Below are positions 10,811-21,847 of a stretch of DNA of 64,000 bases, one piece after another. The stretch is taken from positions 75,240,728 to 75,304,727 of the forward strand of contig CM028384.1 of assembly GCA_013146195.2 (NCBI GenBank). Direction: 5' to 3'. Both the position numbers and the translations under genes were made by a program. The stretch is from Codonopsis lanceolata. Lineage: Eukaryota > Streptophyta > Magnoliopsida > Asterales > Campanulaceae. The notes beneath the pieces are model-generated. The model did no database searches, had not been told where the DNA came from, and worked only from the letters and a program-made list of their open reading frames with translations. Positions within the stretch are counted from its first letter, which is position 1, and each line of letters begins with the position of its first letter.

Positions 10811-12040
10811 TGTTGACCCTCATAGGTTCTAGATTTGGTTGAGTCATCTTCTGATTCTATTGTACAGTGGCTAATAGGTTTGCGTACCGATTAGTGTGAC
10901 AATTGTCTTAGAATCAAGGTTGTTTAGAACAGTTTAGTGTTAGTTAGGCACGGATCAGCAGGCTTCAACAGCAGCCTTGGAAGAATAGCATACTTGGAAG
11001 TCTGCTCAAGTGTGAAAAATCAAGTCTAGCCAAAACATGGAATTATGTCACATAACATCTAATTTAGATATTTCTTGAAGTATCCAGTCAAAATATCTTC
11101 ATCGGATTTCACTCTAAAGAAGTCAACTATACACAGACAACTGTCCAGTCTGTCTCCTAAAACATGAAGTCTGAAGACATTACCTCTTTTGGCTAAGAAG
11201 ACTTTCTCAGCTGCAACGCCTGCAACCTGAAACCCTACTCTATTCGGGAATGTCTTCTCTGCAATCAACATTTGCATCTCGATGATGTGCGCATACATCC
11301 CCCAAAGCGCCGAATTGCATTCAATGCAATAGAACGTTGGACACAGTCCCCTCTGTCTCAATCCAACGGTCCAAAAGATCTCTCTGGTATTTATTCAAGT
11401 TTTGAAGATCTGAAAATATAACTCTTGCGCATAAAACATTCAAGCTTCATCTTCAAACACTCAAGCATTCAAGAGATCAAAAGGACAAGAACTAACACTT
11501 TACCAAACTTCCTGAAGCTGCAGATCTGCCAGTCTTTACTCCATTTCAGCTTCATCTAGTTTGCTTTATAAATTGTTCTTTACTTTAGCACATGAGAGAA
11601 CAATTAATCATTGATTGTTTCTCTCACCATTATACACTTGGTTGAAAACTCATTTTGTACACGATCCATTAGAGATCTTACTTATAAACCTAGTGGATAA
11701 ACAAGTGCACCTTTTAAAATCCAAAGCTAACCACTTTGGTAGTGGACCTAGTACTATTCATAGTACGAACCACTTCTAAATTCTGTGTGCTGTCTGATCT
11801 GTTTCTATCTTTCTATTAACTGTTGCTACTTATCATAGTCCACTACTGAATCTGTGCTATACTAGAGCAGCTTATCAGTTAATTTAGAACTTCTTTAGTT
11901 TTCCGCTGCATTAACACTTCTAGTAAAATCTCTTTAAGAAATCTTTCAGAAGTGTTTCAAAAAGTTTTTTATAAAAACGCAACTAGGCTATTCAACGCCC
12001 CCCCCTTCTAGCCTAGATTGAGTCTATTTTGGGACCAACA
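10811..12040 (+). mobile_element. Solo LTR, Sirevirus-like Ty1/copia, nested in the LARD interior
   Basis: It starts TGTTGACCCTC and ends GGGACCAACA, with perfect five-base duplications ATTTG at 10806-10810 and 12041-12045. The 3' part (CCTAGATTGAGTCTATTTT, preceded by a C-rich run and CTATTCAACGCC) matches the LTR fragment at 26966-27674. The end sequence is the kind that precedes a tRNA-Met primer site in Sirevirus/SIRE-like elements, which supports plus orientation. No internal coding follows, so it is a solo LTR. Confidence 0.85.
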
Positions 12041-12045
12041 ATTTG

Positions 12046-14928
12046 CAAAACAGCCTACCTTTAACATTAAAATTACATGTGCTATGCTTTTACTCCCCAC
12101 CGTCAACTGACAATACATTCACGAAAACCAACATAAATAATACTATCTTAATACATTATCAACCATTGTTCATTACATCCAAAGTACTTTTCAATTTGCG
12201 TACATACTTACACTACATATAATTAAAATATAGTAAACATGAATTATGTGTGGCCTATGAAAAATGTTTATGGGAAAGTATACGTGATGCGGTATTTTAT
12301 TAATTGAAGCTTTACTAGTGTTATATGGTACGATGGAGATGATTGTGTAATTTTTTGTCATGTGGCAGATTAGTAAACGAAGTGCAATTCAAACACCTAC
12401 CTTATAGCTAATTATGATGCTGTTGCTTATCATTTAGACTTGGTCGCTTGCTCAAAATTACCAAGTTATGATTTCGGGATATTGGATCGGTATTTCCTTT
12501 ATTATTGTTGTGGTATCCAATATTTATGAATTAATTTTCCTAATCGCTACGCTACGCTATAATCAGTGCAAAATAATTATTGTGATAATCCATGACACCT
12601 TAAGTTTACACCATTGTGCACCTTTGACTAATTTTATATATAATAAATAATGTGTCGACATTATATAAAACTGTATAAATATATTTGGACGCACCTGACT
12701 ATATATTTGAGTTACACTCACATTAGGGACTTGGGACTCCCTACCATTCATATATAAAGAGTGACTGATACAATATATCTTTTCACACCAGTATATATCA
12801 TTTAAATGAACAAGGTTAATTAATAGTTTTAAATTACGTGACAAACAATAATATGACTTAATACATTGGATGCAATATTTTTTATGATTCATTGTACGCA
12901 ATTATTTGACAATTTTATGTAATGACATGATCCTCGTAATGAACAAAATGTCTTTTTACAAAATTGACAACATTATTTTGATTAAACACGCACGAGCTCG
13001 TTAGCCTCGTCAACTTAAATATTATATTATTTAACTTTCATCGGTATATGATAGACAATTAAAAGTGGTGCGAGTTCACCTGTTTATGAGAATTCTGATA
13101 TACTTAATGATGTTACTTTATGCCGAGCTATCTAGTCGCACACTTATATCAAACATTTATGAAAATTCCTCGCGTAGTGCTCGCAAACTGCTCGTTCAAT
13201 GTTACTAGCTCAAAATAACAAGCCTAGTCTAGTTATACTATGTTAGCATGATATGCTCGCATGATCTTTTAATTTCATGCATTCAAATAAACAACAAATT
13301 ATAAGGCGAAGTGTCGCCACCATTATTTATCCTCGCATAATATGCACATACTTATACAATCTTATCTTATACGGCCACCATGCTCGGACTATTACAAGTA
13401 CTGCAAGACTAAAATATTTATGATGAAACATGAACTTTTGCTTATACAATGGCTATAGTTATTCATTGCTATTTGGAGTAAATGCGAACATGACTACTTA
13501 CTTATTTACGCAAGGACGAATTCACAATCCATATTATAGTTAAAAATGGAATATGTTTGATTCGCAATGATGCTTCCGAAATTTTCAGGTATTAAATACA
13601 AACGGGCATAGCCTCGGCAACCACGAGCAATAACACATGATGTGTTCCTCTGCAAACAATTACATGATAATTTACAAGGTCACGTGCCCACCTCACCTCG
13701 CCGAGATCTTTATTATTTCTCGATCTATGGATGTGCTCCTACGCTCAAGAAGTGGGGGGGGGCTACTGCTACTACTACTACTAGCACTGATGGCATTCTA
13801 CTGATGAGATCCTACATCATCTTTGTTTATACGAAAGAACTCGACTACAGTGCCATTCTCACACCAGTGTCATGCTCGCGCCAGTGCTTGAGTTCGCGCT
13901 AGTGCCATGCTCGCACCCGCTTCATATTATTATTCTCGTGCCGTGTACGCCTTGATCGCGCTAGTGCCATGCTCGCGCCTTCCTACACTTATGCCCCTCG
14001 ATCGAGCTTGCTTGCGGCCGAGCTTTATATTACTCCAGTGTCTGTACTGAGCTTCATGTTATGCTTACCCCCCGGATGCATCGCGCTCCTTATTGAGCTC
14101 CATATCATACCTGCGCTGAGTCCATTACGCGCCTACTTGCGCTTTATATTCCGATCGAGACCGAACTTATATTATCATTGAGTATATTACGCTCCCCGAG
14201 CATCCTATCATGCCTCCTCATCAGCATATGCGGCTACGCTTGGCATGAGCTTCATATCTTGCTTCAGCTCGGCATCGTCGTTACTTTCGGCCAATACCAA
14301 GCTTATATTATCATTGAGCATATTACGCTCCCCGAGCGTCCCATCATGCTTGTTCATCATTTCTCGCTCCAACTAGGCATTGTCAACATTCTCGACACGA
14401 GTTTCATATTATTATGAAGGATTGATACATCACACTCCTACTGAGCTTCATATCATGCAACATCATATAGCTCGGTTTTCTTGAAAGTCCTCACCACTCC
14501 AAGGACAACTCTTATTATGGCCTTATGGGCCACTTTTCTGGAAGATCCTCGTCAACCAAAGCCGAGGAGGAATCATATCAAAGGGTCAACTATACACGCA
14601 AGTTCCCCGCCAAGGTTCAAAAGTCGACTACATAAACTATCTTGGAATTCAAAACAAAGTCTTTGGCATTACAAAAAAATTATGAACAAATTGTCCTTCT
14701 TACCTTGGATACGAACCACTATGGAAGCCACCCCACCCTCGGTATACAAGAGCTTACCTGCTCACCCCAACCTCGGGAAAGAGGAGTGAATCAAGGGCCT
14801 TATCCTTCGCACGTGGGGAAGGTCGCAATAAACAAGAACGCCAACACTCAATACCATCCTCGGTGCACGAGGTGGGGACCCTGGGCCTTATCCTCGGTAC
14901 ACGGGTAACGTCGCAATGTACAAATGCT
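12046..14928 (+). other. Non-coding interior of the LARD-like element
   Basis: No protein domain is recognisable. The left part (12046-13600) is AT-rich. From about 13640 to 14450 the sequence is built of degenerate repeats around GCTTCATATTAT and CGCTCCCCGAGC. A clear pair is ATTATCATTGAGTATATTAC at about 14172 and its near copy at about 14298, a 126-bp period. From 14480 to 15360 a motif of the form CTTATTATGGCC...GGAAGATCCTCG recurs. Open frames here (for example 14178-14417 and 14481-14789) follow the repeats and are not convincing genes. Confidence 0.6.
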
Positions 14929-15232
14929 GAAGTAGCTTACAAATGCCATAGTAGCTTACAAATGCCGAAGTAGCTTACAAGTGCCATAGTAGCTTACAAA
15001 TGCCAAAGTAGCTTACAAGTGCCATAGTAGCTTACAAATGCCGAAGTAGCTTACAAGTGTCATAGTAGCTTACAAATGCCATAGTAGCTTACAAATGCCG
15101 AAGTAGCTTACAAGTGCCAAAGTAGCTTACAAATGCCATAGTAGCTTACAAGTGTCGAAGTAGCTTACAGGTGCCAAAGTAGCTTACAAGTGCCAAAGTA
15201 GCTTACAAATGCCAAAGTAGCTTATAAATGCC
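14929..15232. repeat. 19-bp minisatellite, 16 units
   Basis: Sixteen head-to-tail units of the form RWAGTAGCTTACAARTGYC fill the stretch without gaps. Variation is concentrated at the first bases (GAAG, ATAG, AAAG) and at AATGCC/AGTGCC, and the variants partly alternate, suggesting growth in two-unit blocks. It lies in the 3' half of the LARD interior. Confidence 0.95.
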
Positions 15233-15599
15233 CAAATGATTACAATATAAAGGATAAATCTTATTATGGCCCGGTTTTCTTATGAATCTTCGCCAAGCCG
15301 AAGATAAATCTTAGTATGACCTTATGGCCCGGTCTTCTTGGAGATCCTTGGTACGTGAGGACCAATCACTTTTCTTGAAGATCTTCACTTAACCGAAGAT
15401 CAGTTACTCGAGGCCTTAGTACCAATTATCCTACCTTTGCCAACTCAAGCACTTACACAAATATATCCTGCCATGTTCAACATTTAACTGAAAAAACCTT
15501 CTACGGGCTCAAGACAAAAATTGCTGACTCTCAGCATGACAAGACATGATAATCACAAGCAAATAGTACTCCTTACCCTTGAGGTAAACCTCAAAGAAT

Positions 15600-15611
15600 A
15601 AGGAGTAGGGG
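15600..15611 (+). other. Polypurine tract of the LARD-like element
   Basis: AAGGAGTAGGGG lies four bases before the 3' LTR, the position where plus-strand DNA synthesis is primed in LTR retrotransposons. One T interrupts the purines. Confidence 0.6.
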
Positions 15612-15615
15612 CTAT

Positions 15616-16072
15616 TGACGTGCACCAAAATAATGGGTCCGAAGAGATAGCTCAATATAGTTCTTCAAAATTATACTTTAAAGATTGGGCCAAACCCGTA
15701 TCCAGAAGAAGGCCCGAGCCCGTATCAAAAGGAGGGCAGAAGCCCAATAACATACCAAATGTACACCATATATAAAGGAGAAAACTTCCTCCTGAAGAGG
15801 GACCAACCTCTTTTTCTCCCAACAAAAGGGGCTCTCTCAAGCTCTCTCTCTCTCTCCCTCACGGTTAGATGTCCAAACATAAACACCACTTCCATTTGAT
15901 ATATCACTCTCTTATATATTATACTGATTATCACACTGGAGGGTTTTGGGGGGACACCCTCACCCACTCACGATGCTCCATTTTTGCAGACTAAACAGCC
16001 AGATATCCATCCGACGACATCACGGACCAGTCACGGACGACGAGACTTTCGGCACCCCCTCTCGTGGCGTGA

Positions 16073-16074
<2 letters not shown>
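15616..16074 (+). repeat. 3' LTR of the LARD-like element
   Basis: This is the partner of 9311-9768. It keeps an intact TATA box, TATATAAA at 15769-15776, which could drive transcription into the flanking DNA. The last base expected (A) is replaced by the adjoining TA run. Confidence 0.92.
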
Positions 16075-16133
<59 letters not shown>

Positions 16134-16152
16134 TGTGTGTGTGTGTGTGTGT
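16075..16152. repeat. (TA)n then (TG)n microsatellite
   Basis: A TA run (16075-16127) passes into a GT run (about 16135-16152). It is the right-hand part of the microsatellite into which the LTR element inserted. Confidence 0.95.
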
Positions 16153-17288
16153 GGTGCAATTAAGTTAGGCGGTGAAGCATAGTATCCCGAGTTAGGTAGG
16201 ATCTCAAGGATGGTGAGCTCTATTGAACAAGTTTTTAATACACCTGTATTCTTTTAACTCGAAGTGGTAGAATGGTATCACGACAGCTAATTTATACATT
16301 TGGTTGTCTTCATGCAAATATTTTGAAATATCTTGTTTTTAAACCAAAGCAATAACAGTTAAGCATATCTTTTATTTGTAAAATGATATGAAAAGAAAGA
16401 GAAAATCTAATATGTGCCCGTGTAAGTATCTATTTAATATATGTTTTTGTTTTGAAAATTATCTTAGAGGCGTTGGAAATATGTGCATTTGTTGAAACAT
16501 GAATGTTTAGAATTACTTAAATCCATTAATTAGACTTTAGGAAATTAAATCAGAAAGAATTCATAGAAACTCACCTACTGAATTTAGATCACTTTAATAG
16601 ATATAGGCCGAAATGAGGATGACGACGAAGCCGACGGATCGGGTAGTACCAAGGTGAGGGGACGAGAGTATAGGGTTGGCGGAACGGGTCCTCGGGTCAT
16701 AGGTGGAGGTTTTGATAGGAGCAGATCAACACGAGACCAGTAGTCTTTTTTTTTAATTTTCGTTTTTTATTATTTATATTTACATGTACTATACTTTTTA
16801 TTAATGCAATGTATTTATTCTACGACGTATAAATATTTAATTTGCTATTTAGCATTCTTAGCGATGCACAAAGAAAAGAAAATGTACCATTTATTGTTTA
16901 TAAAGACACACTGTACTTAGGATGATTTTTGGATTTTGGGGATACACTTTTGGGATTTATTAGGTTGCCATTGCCCTGTGGGGAAAAGACTTGTAGCCGC
17001 CTCCTTCTATTTCTAACTTTCATGCCAAAGTCCCGTGGATGCTATACATAGGTTCAGAGACTCTACACACCCCGTGGCCAGACATGGGCCGAAATTTGCG
17101 AAGATTGGGAGTAGCCGGGGCAAAACAGGATACCAGGCAGATTGGGAATAACTTTGGGAGCAGCTTAGGGCCGTTTTAGGCGCTGCACCCATAGCTGTGG
17201 GTGGGGGCGCTCAATTTCCTTTTTTGGATTTTACTGTTTGCTCTGTTGATGCCTTGTTTCAGTGTTGGCTATTTCCTTGATTTTTCAC
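16153..17288. other. Unassigned region with one possible orphan exon
   Basis: Mostly AT-rich sequence without recognised features. From 16611 an open frame follows an AG acceptor-like site (ATATAG) and encodes an acidic then Gly/Arg-rich tail (NEDDDEADGSGS, then VGGTGPRVIGGG) ending in TAG near 16742. I do not recognise the protein, and it may be the last exon of a lost or transposed gene. No Tat-type LTR could be found here, although one is expected if the element at 17.3-27 kb were complete. Confidence 0.3.
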
Positions 17289-17295
17289 TATAAAA
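17289..17295 (+). promoter_or_regulatory. TATA box of the PMD gene
   Basis: TATAAAA lies 83 bases before the ATG at 17378 and is followed by a pyrimidine-rich leader (TTTCTCTTCTCTCTAAATAG) typical of a plant 5' UTR. A start site about 30 bases downstream is inferred. Confidence 0.55.
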
Positions 17296-17377
17296 GAAGA
17301 GCTAAAGCAGCGTCAATCTTCACTCGATATTGCTTTCGTTTCTCTTCTCTCTAAATAGATTCAATCTAAGCTTTTTT

Positions 17378-19814
17378 ATGTCTTCTCAACCAGTCATACC
17401 AGCAGACTTATTGTTTTAGGAGTTGTCCCTCTATTGACCTTTTTCCCCAATTTCTCTTTTTTTTCAAAAAGCCAGATATAAATTCTTTTCTGTCAAAAGG
17501 GGCGAACCGATCAACACTTTCCTAGATATCGAACTATATGAGGCCTCCCTTAATTATTGGATACTTTCTTTTCGAGAGGAGGAAAGGGAATGGTTTGATC
17601 ATGTATACGGTTTCCGCTGTGCTCTTTTATGGTGAGGCCTCTATATAAACTAGGAGTTGCTAAGGGCAGCATCTAGATTTTGGTCTGTTCCCTGCCATTT
17701 ATTCAACTTTTCTCTAAACGAGATGTGCCCTACATTCGAAGAGTTTTACGCTATGGTAGGCATGCCAACTACCGTACCAATTGTTGTTCCGTCCATGCGA
17801 CGGCTTCCTTTTATGGCAATTAGGGAACTTTTTTGGTTCAACACGGGATGGGACTTTGGGCTTTTACAATGGGGTCAGCTTTGACTTGACTGCTCTTCCA
17901 TCCCTTTATTCTGACTATAGGGATGAGCCGGTGTATTCTCGACGCCAGCTGGCTGCCTTTTTCTTATGCATGATAGGGAGATATTTCCTAGTGAGCCAAC
18001 GCGGAACCATCGATGCCCGGGTGGTTGATTTGGTGCTACAAGCCCAACAATGTCGGGTAAACCTTATCCATCTTATTTTGGCTGAGACTTTACTTGGCCG
18101 GGATGTTTTCTCTACTTGTGAGGACAGCCCCATTTTGATACATATGTGGCTTGAGGAACATTTTAATCAAGTCTTGTCTCCTTAGCTTATAGGGGGAATG
18201 TATGCACCCGAGGGTTATGGGTCCCCTGGCCATTATCGCAACAACCTTGTGACAGAGCGACATTGGATCGAGCACTTTCTGCACATAGGCTCCCTCGACA
18301 TTGTCTGGGTCATAAGCCACTAGCAGATCCCAAACTTTTACTTGTTCACTGGGGCCTACGCTCAAGTCATTTTGGCTGGTTTTCATCAGACCACATTTTA
18401 TCTGCCCTACCGAACCCTTCGTCAATTTGGTAGAGAGCAAGTTATGCCTGATGAGAACCGTCCTCTGATGGACATGGTAATTCTTGAGGGGAATGTGGGT
18501 TCTCTCATCTGGGATACGTGGGAAATAGATCATCCTCTATGGGCCACAACAAGTACTTTTTCTAAGAGCATGTTCCTATCCCATGTTTATCTGACATGGA
18601 TACTTTTGGCTGCCGAGGTGCATTCTCGCATTATCAGACGTGGGCTTAGGGGGATCTTATCCAGATGGGTCACAAGTGGCATTGATGCCCGGCTCATGGA
18701 GATTGGCGAAGACTTTGAAAGTTATGGTTTTGCGGTCCCTCGGGCCTTACAGCAGGAGTTTCAAAGGGTGTACGGTCTTGGAGCCCAGATGGCACATGTT
18801 CCTGATGAGGCAGGGCTAGAGCTGTCAAGGTGGGTTGGCGGGGCGGGTCAACCCACAACCCGCTATAACCCACCATTTGGCGGGGCGGGGCGGGCCAACC
18901 CATGAAATGTGGTGGGCCGGGAAATTGTCAACCCAACCCAACCCATCTTGGGTTGTGGGTTAGGCGGGCCAACCCACCAACTTTTTTCTCAATTAATCTA
19001 AATAATAAAAATAATCATAAATAACACAAAAAATGTCACAATTCAATAAAAATAATTATATTTTCTTCTATTATATTTTTAATAGTGTTTTCTAACAACT
19101 TTCTCTAATATTTATAGTACAAAATAAGAAAAAAATAGAAGTAAGAAACTATTTTATCATTACTCTTTTTGTATGTTCTTATAATCATTTTTTTCTATAA
19201 ATATTGTGGTTAATATACCTTATTCAGACATTTTTAGTTGTTATAAGTGTCATTTTTTGAATGAATTCAAAATCATTTACTAATATTTCAGATATAAAAA
19301 ATAATCTTACATTTTGAGCGAAAAATGATTTAAACTAATTATTTCAAATTTATGACTTGGTTAATTGAAACTAGTATATGGCGGGCCAAACCGCCCCGAC
19401 CCACCTCAACCCGAAACCCACCGCGGGCTCAACCCATTTGACCCACCTCCTAATGGGTACATATTTTCCCAACCCAACCCACCTTTTTAAAGTGGCGGGG
19501 CGGGCCAACCCAACGGGCTCAACCCATTTTGACAGCTCTAGGCAGGGCCAAACAATGCCCCTCCTAGACTAAGCAATACAGGACGTCAGAGTAATGCCCG
19601 ACAGAATAATGGAGTGGGCCCAAGTAATGATGGCAGACGAAGTAATGCCCAACGTGGCGATGGTGTTGGCCCAAGTAACCCTGTTATTCATGATAATAGG
19701 GAAGCTGATGATGAGGACGAGGAAAGTTCAGAGGGTTCTCACCCAAGTGATGTTGGGGCATCCTCTGTGCCTCGTAGGAGTATATGGTCTCGGTTAGGAT
19801 GTCGAAGATGTTGA
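17378..19814 (+). pseudogene. Plant mobile domain (PMD) protein carried antisense in a Tat element
   Basis: The protein resembles the plant mobile domain, shared by MAIN/MAIL1 and transposon-borne proteins; its biochemical role in elements is not settled. From the ATG at 17378 (MSSQPVIPADLLF) the frame runs through INTFLDIELYEASLNYW and the hallmark RFW...F..NEMCPTFEEFYAMVG (17670-17765). It then continues in another frame with SRRQLAAFFLCMIG, LVLQAQQCRVNLIHLIL and TTFYLPYRTLRQFG, and has an Asn/Gly/Ser-rich, acidic C-terminal tail. Stops interrupt it at about 17417, 17632, 18183 and 18321, with a frameshift near 17870. The two later stops are TAG, and TGG-to-TAG decay fits at least the one at 18321. 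A hAT MITE (18817-19540) splits the tail; removing it rejoins the same frame to the stop at 19814. The gene lies between integrase and the expected 3' LTR, opposite to pol, with its own TATA box. Confidence 0.75.
18817..19540. mobile_element. hAT MITE with GC-rich ends
   Basis: The terminal inverted repeats are TAGAGCTGTCAA and TTGACAGCTCTA. They are flanked by a perfect eight-base duplication GGCAGGGC (18809-18816 and 19541-19548), as in hAT elements. The ends are rich in GGCGGG and AACCCA motifs and the middle is AT-rich. There is no transposase. It inserted into the PMD gene. Confidence 0.92.
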
Positions 19815-19819
19815 AGGGA

Positions 19820-20560
19820 CCGTTTCAGAATAGTGGGAAGGTTGATAAGGTTTTGGGTGATTGGGATTTAGGTAGTAGTATAAGGTTTTACAAATGATTA
19901 TCTTAATGTCTCGGACATGTGTTCCTTGGTTGCATAAATGGAACTTTATATATTTATGTTTTGTTTTGAAATATTTTAATAGCTCTGTAGTGGTTTTTCT
20001 CTTTGTTAGTCAAGCACGAGATGTAACACCCTTCTCTGATATAACAAATCTTTCTCATGCTTTCATACATGTTCGACCAGACCCGAAGGCTGCCTATGTT
20101 CCTCATTTCTAAGGCTCAGATCAACGTAGTTCTTCCCCTAAGGGAATATTTTTGTTGTTGTTGCTGACGACCTGTTGTTTGTTGAAAACTGTAGACTTGT
20201 CTGCTGTAGATCATATGCTGGAGACTGTTCTCTCTTCTTCTCCTGAATTTTCTTTTGTTGTGCTCTGCCTTCTGCCTAGACTGCCCTTTCGGGTTTTCAA
20301 TCTAGCGAGCCCTTATTTCTCCTTGTATATTCTTTTTTTTTTCGGGTGCTCTAACTTTTGCCTAGACCGCCCTTTCGTGTTTTCAATCTAGCAAGTTGAA
20401 GAGAGAGATAGTAATTTGGTTACTGATGGAGATCTTGACATATGTATAGTATCGCCTGAGCTTGTCCATGTTGAAGGGATGAACGAGATCTTCCCCATCT
20501 TGATTAGTGAGGAAAATTGCGCCTCCTGACTGTATCTATTTTACGATGTAATGTCTCATC
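19820..20560. other. Interval between the PMD gene and integrase
   Basis: No gene is recognised. The motif TTTTCAATCTAGC preceded by TGCCTAGAC is duplicated (about 20272-20305 and 20359-20395), separated by a T-rich stretch. The interval should correspond to the non-coding part of the Tat element downstream of pol. Confidence 0.4.
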
Positions 20561-20569
20561 CATGGAGAC

Positions 20570-21579
20570 TTCTATTTCCCATATTATCCACATAACTAGT
20601 GGTTTTTTCACGGAGTGCCAAATCTCCTACTTGGATACTATGACCTTTGACTTTTTTGTTGAGTGCTCGAGCTATTCATTTTTGGTATGCTCGAGTATGC
20701 TCTAAGGCTAATAATCTCCATTCATCTAATAGGGCTAACTCATCGTAGCGCTGTTTGATCCAGTCAACTTCAGCTATGTTTGCTTCCATCATTACTCTCA
20801 ATGATGGGACCTCAATTTCAATGGGCAATACTGCTTCCATGCCATAGGCTAAAGAATACGGCGTAGCCCCAGTAGGTGTGCGAACTGACGTGCGGTAGCC
20901 CCTAGAGTGCTAATAGCAATTTTTCAAGCCAATCTCTTCCTGTTTCAGCCATTTTTTTGATAATATTTTCTAATGTTTTGTTGGCTGCTTTGACAGCACC
21001 ATTGGCATGTGGTCGGTATGGGGAGGACTTATGTTTTTGCACTTTGAATTCATCGAGCAGTCGGTTTACTTCTCCATCGAAGTGTGTGCCATTATTAGAG
21101 ATCATTTCAAAAGGTACTCTGTATCGATATATGATATTTGTCTTAATAAATTCGAATAATTTCTTGGCATTCAACACTTTGTAGGAAGCAGTTTCTACCC
21201 ATTTTGTGAAGACAGCTACTAGGACATACTCATGACCATTTGATCCTTTTGGGTGAACTTGACTTATGACGTCAATTCCCTAAGTTGAGAAGGGCCAGGG
21301 AGCTGTGGAGTTATATAGTATATGCGGGGGAACGTGTTATAGATTAGCAAAGCGCCGACATTTGTCCCAGTGACACACCCACCGAAAACAATCAGTTTCT
21401 AACGTACTCCAATAGTACCCTTGTCGAGTTACTTTATTTGAAAGCATATTCCCATTCATATGTGGTCCAAAAATACCACCATGTAGTTGGTCCATGACTC
21501 GTTCTGCTTTGGCCTGATCTATACATAACAATTTTAATCCTTGGTAGTGTCTTTTATATAGACTACCTCCACTGGACAC
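20570..21579 (-). pseudogene. Ty3/gypsy (Tat lineage) integrase
   Basis: Retroelement integrase, which inserts the cDNA into chromosomes. Reading leftward: the zinc-binding HHCC region (H-G-G-I-F-G-P-H-M-N-G-N then CHWDKC, 21500-21350), the catalytic core (MISNNGTHFDG at about 21110-21080; SPYRPHANGAVKAANK at about 21020-20980), then GYRTSVRTPTGATPYSLAYG and MEAVLPIEIEVPSLR (20900-20800), and a C-terminal region with VKGHSIQVGDLAL. The core aspartate expected in D-N-G is Asn (codon 21094-21096) and the glutamate expected in G-A-V-E-A-A-N is Lys (20989-20991), so catalysis is lost. A TGA at 20676-20678 and frame changes also interrupt it. The GYRTSVRT...SLAYGMEAV signature is typical of the Tat clade. 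Confidence 0.9.
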
Positions 21580-21847
21580 AAATTGCGATGCCCATCTTCA
21601 TAGGGAGACCTTTCCTCTTTTGTCTAAATTTGTTGGAGAATGATGGCTTTCCGAAGATGTAGTTCATTGGGTCCATTCTAGAAATTACTTTGATGGATTG
21701 AGCTTACAGGTAGGTCTTGAGCCTCTGTGTTGCCCAGACTAGATCAGTACAACTTTTCTCTAAGGCTGAGTAATTGTGCTCACTTCCTTGTGGCTTCCTA
21801 CTTATGAAATAAATTGCATTTTCAGCGTAGGAATCCTTCTTCTTTTT

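Larger units (their letters stand above)
9311..16074 (+). mobile_element. Complete non-coding LTR retrotransposon (LARD-like)
   Basis: Two direct repeats of about 458 bp, 9311-9768 and 15616-16074, bound a 5.85 kb interior. The LTRs start TGAYGTGCACC and end GTGGCGTGATC(A). They differ at roughly 20-23 positions by eye (about 5%). A primer-binding site follows the left LTR and a purine tract precedes the right one, so orientation is plus. The interior has no gag or pol that I can recognise: open frames are short and unrelated to retroelement proteins. It must therefore be mobilised in trans. The interior carries a nested solo LTR (10811-12040), degenerate tandem blocks and a 19-bp minisatellite. 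Target duplications cannot be resolved because both flanks are TA microsatellite. Confidence 0.9.

Noticed and set aside
14929..15232. Regular 19-bp array that could be taken for a CRISPR-like array
   Set aside because: Units are directly contiguous with no unique spacers, the genome is eukaryotic, and the array lies inside an LTR element.
18090..18533. 147-residue minus-strand frame
   Set aside because: It is antisense to the PMD gene, whose plus-strand frame shows the conserved motifs.
20957..21184. Plus-strand frame opposite the integrase
   Set aside because: It is a shadow of the conserved minus-strand integrase coding sequence.
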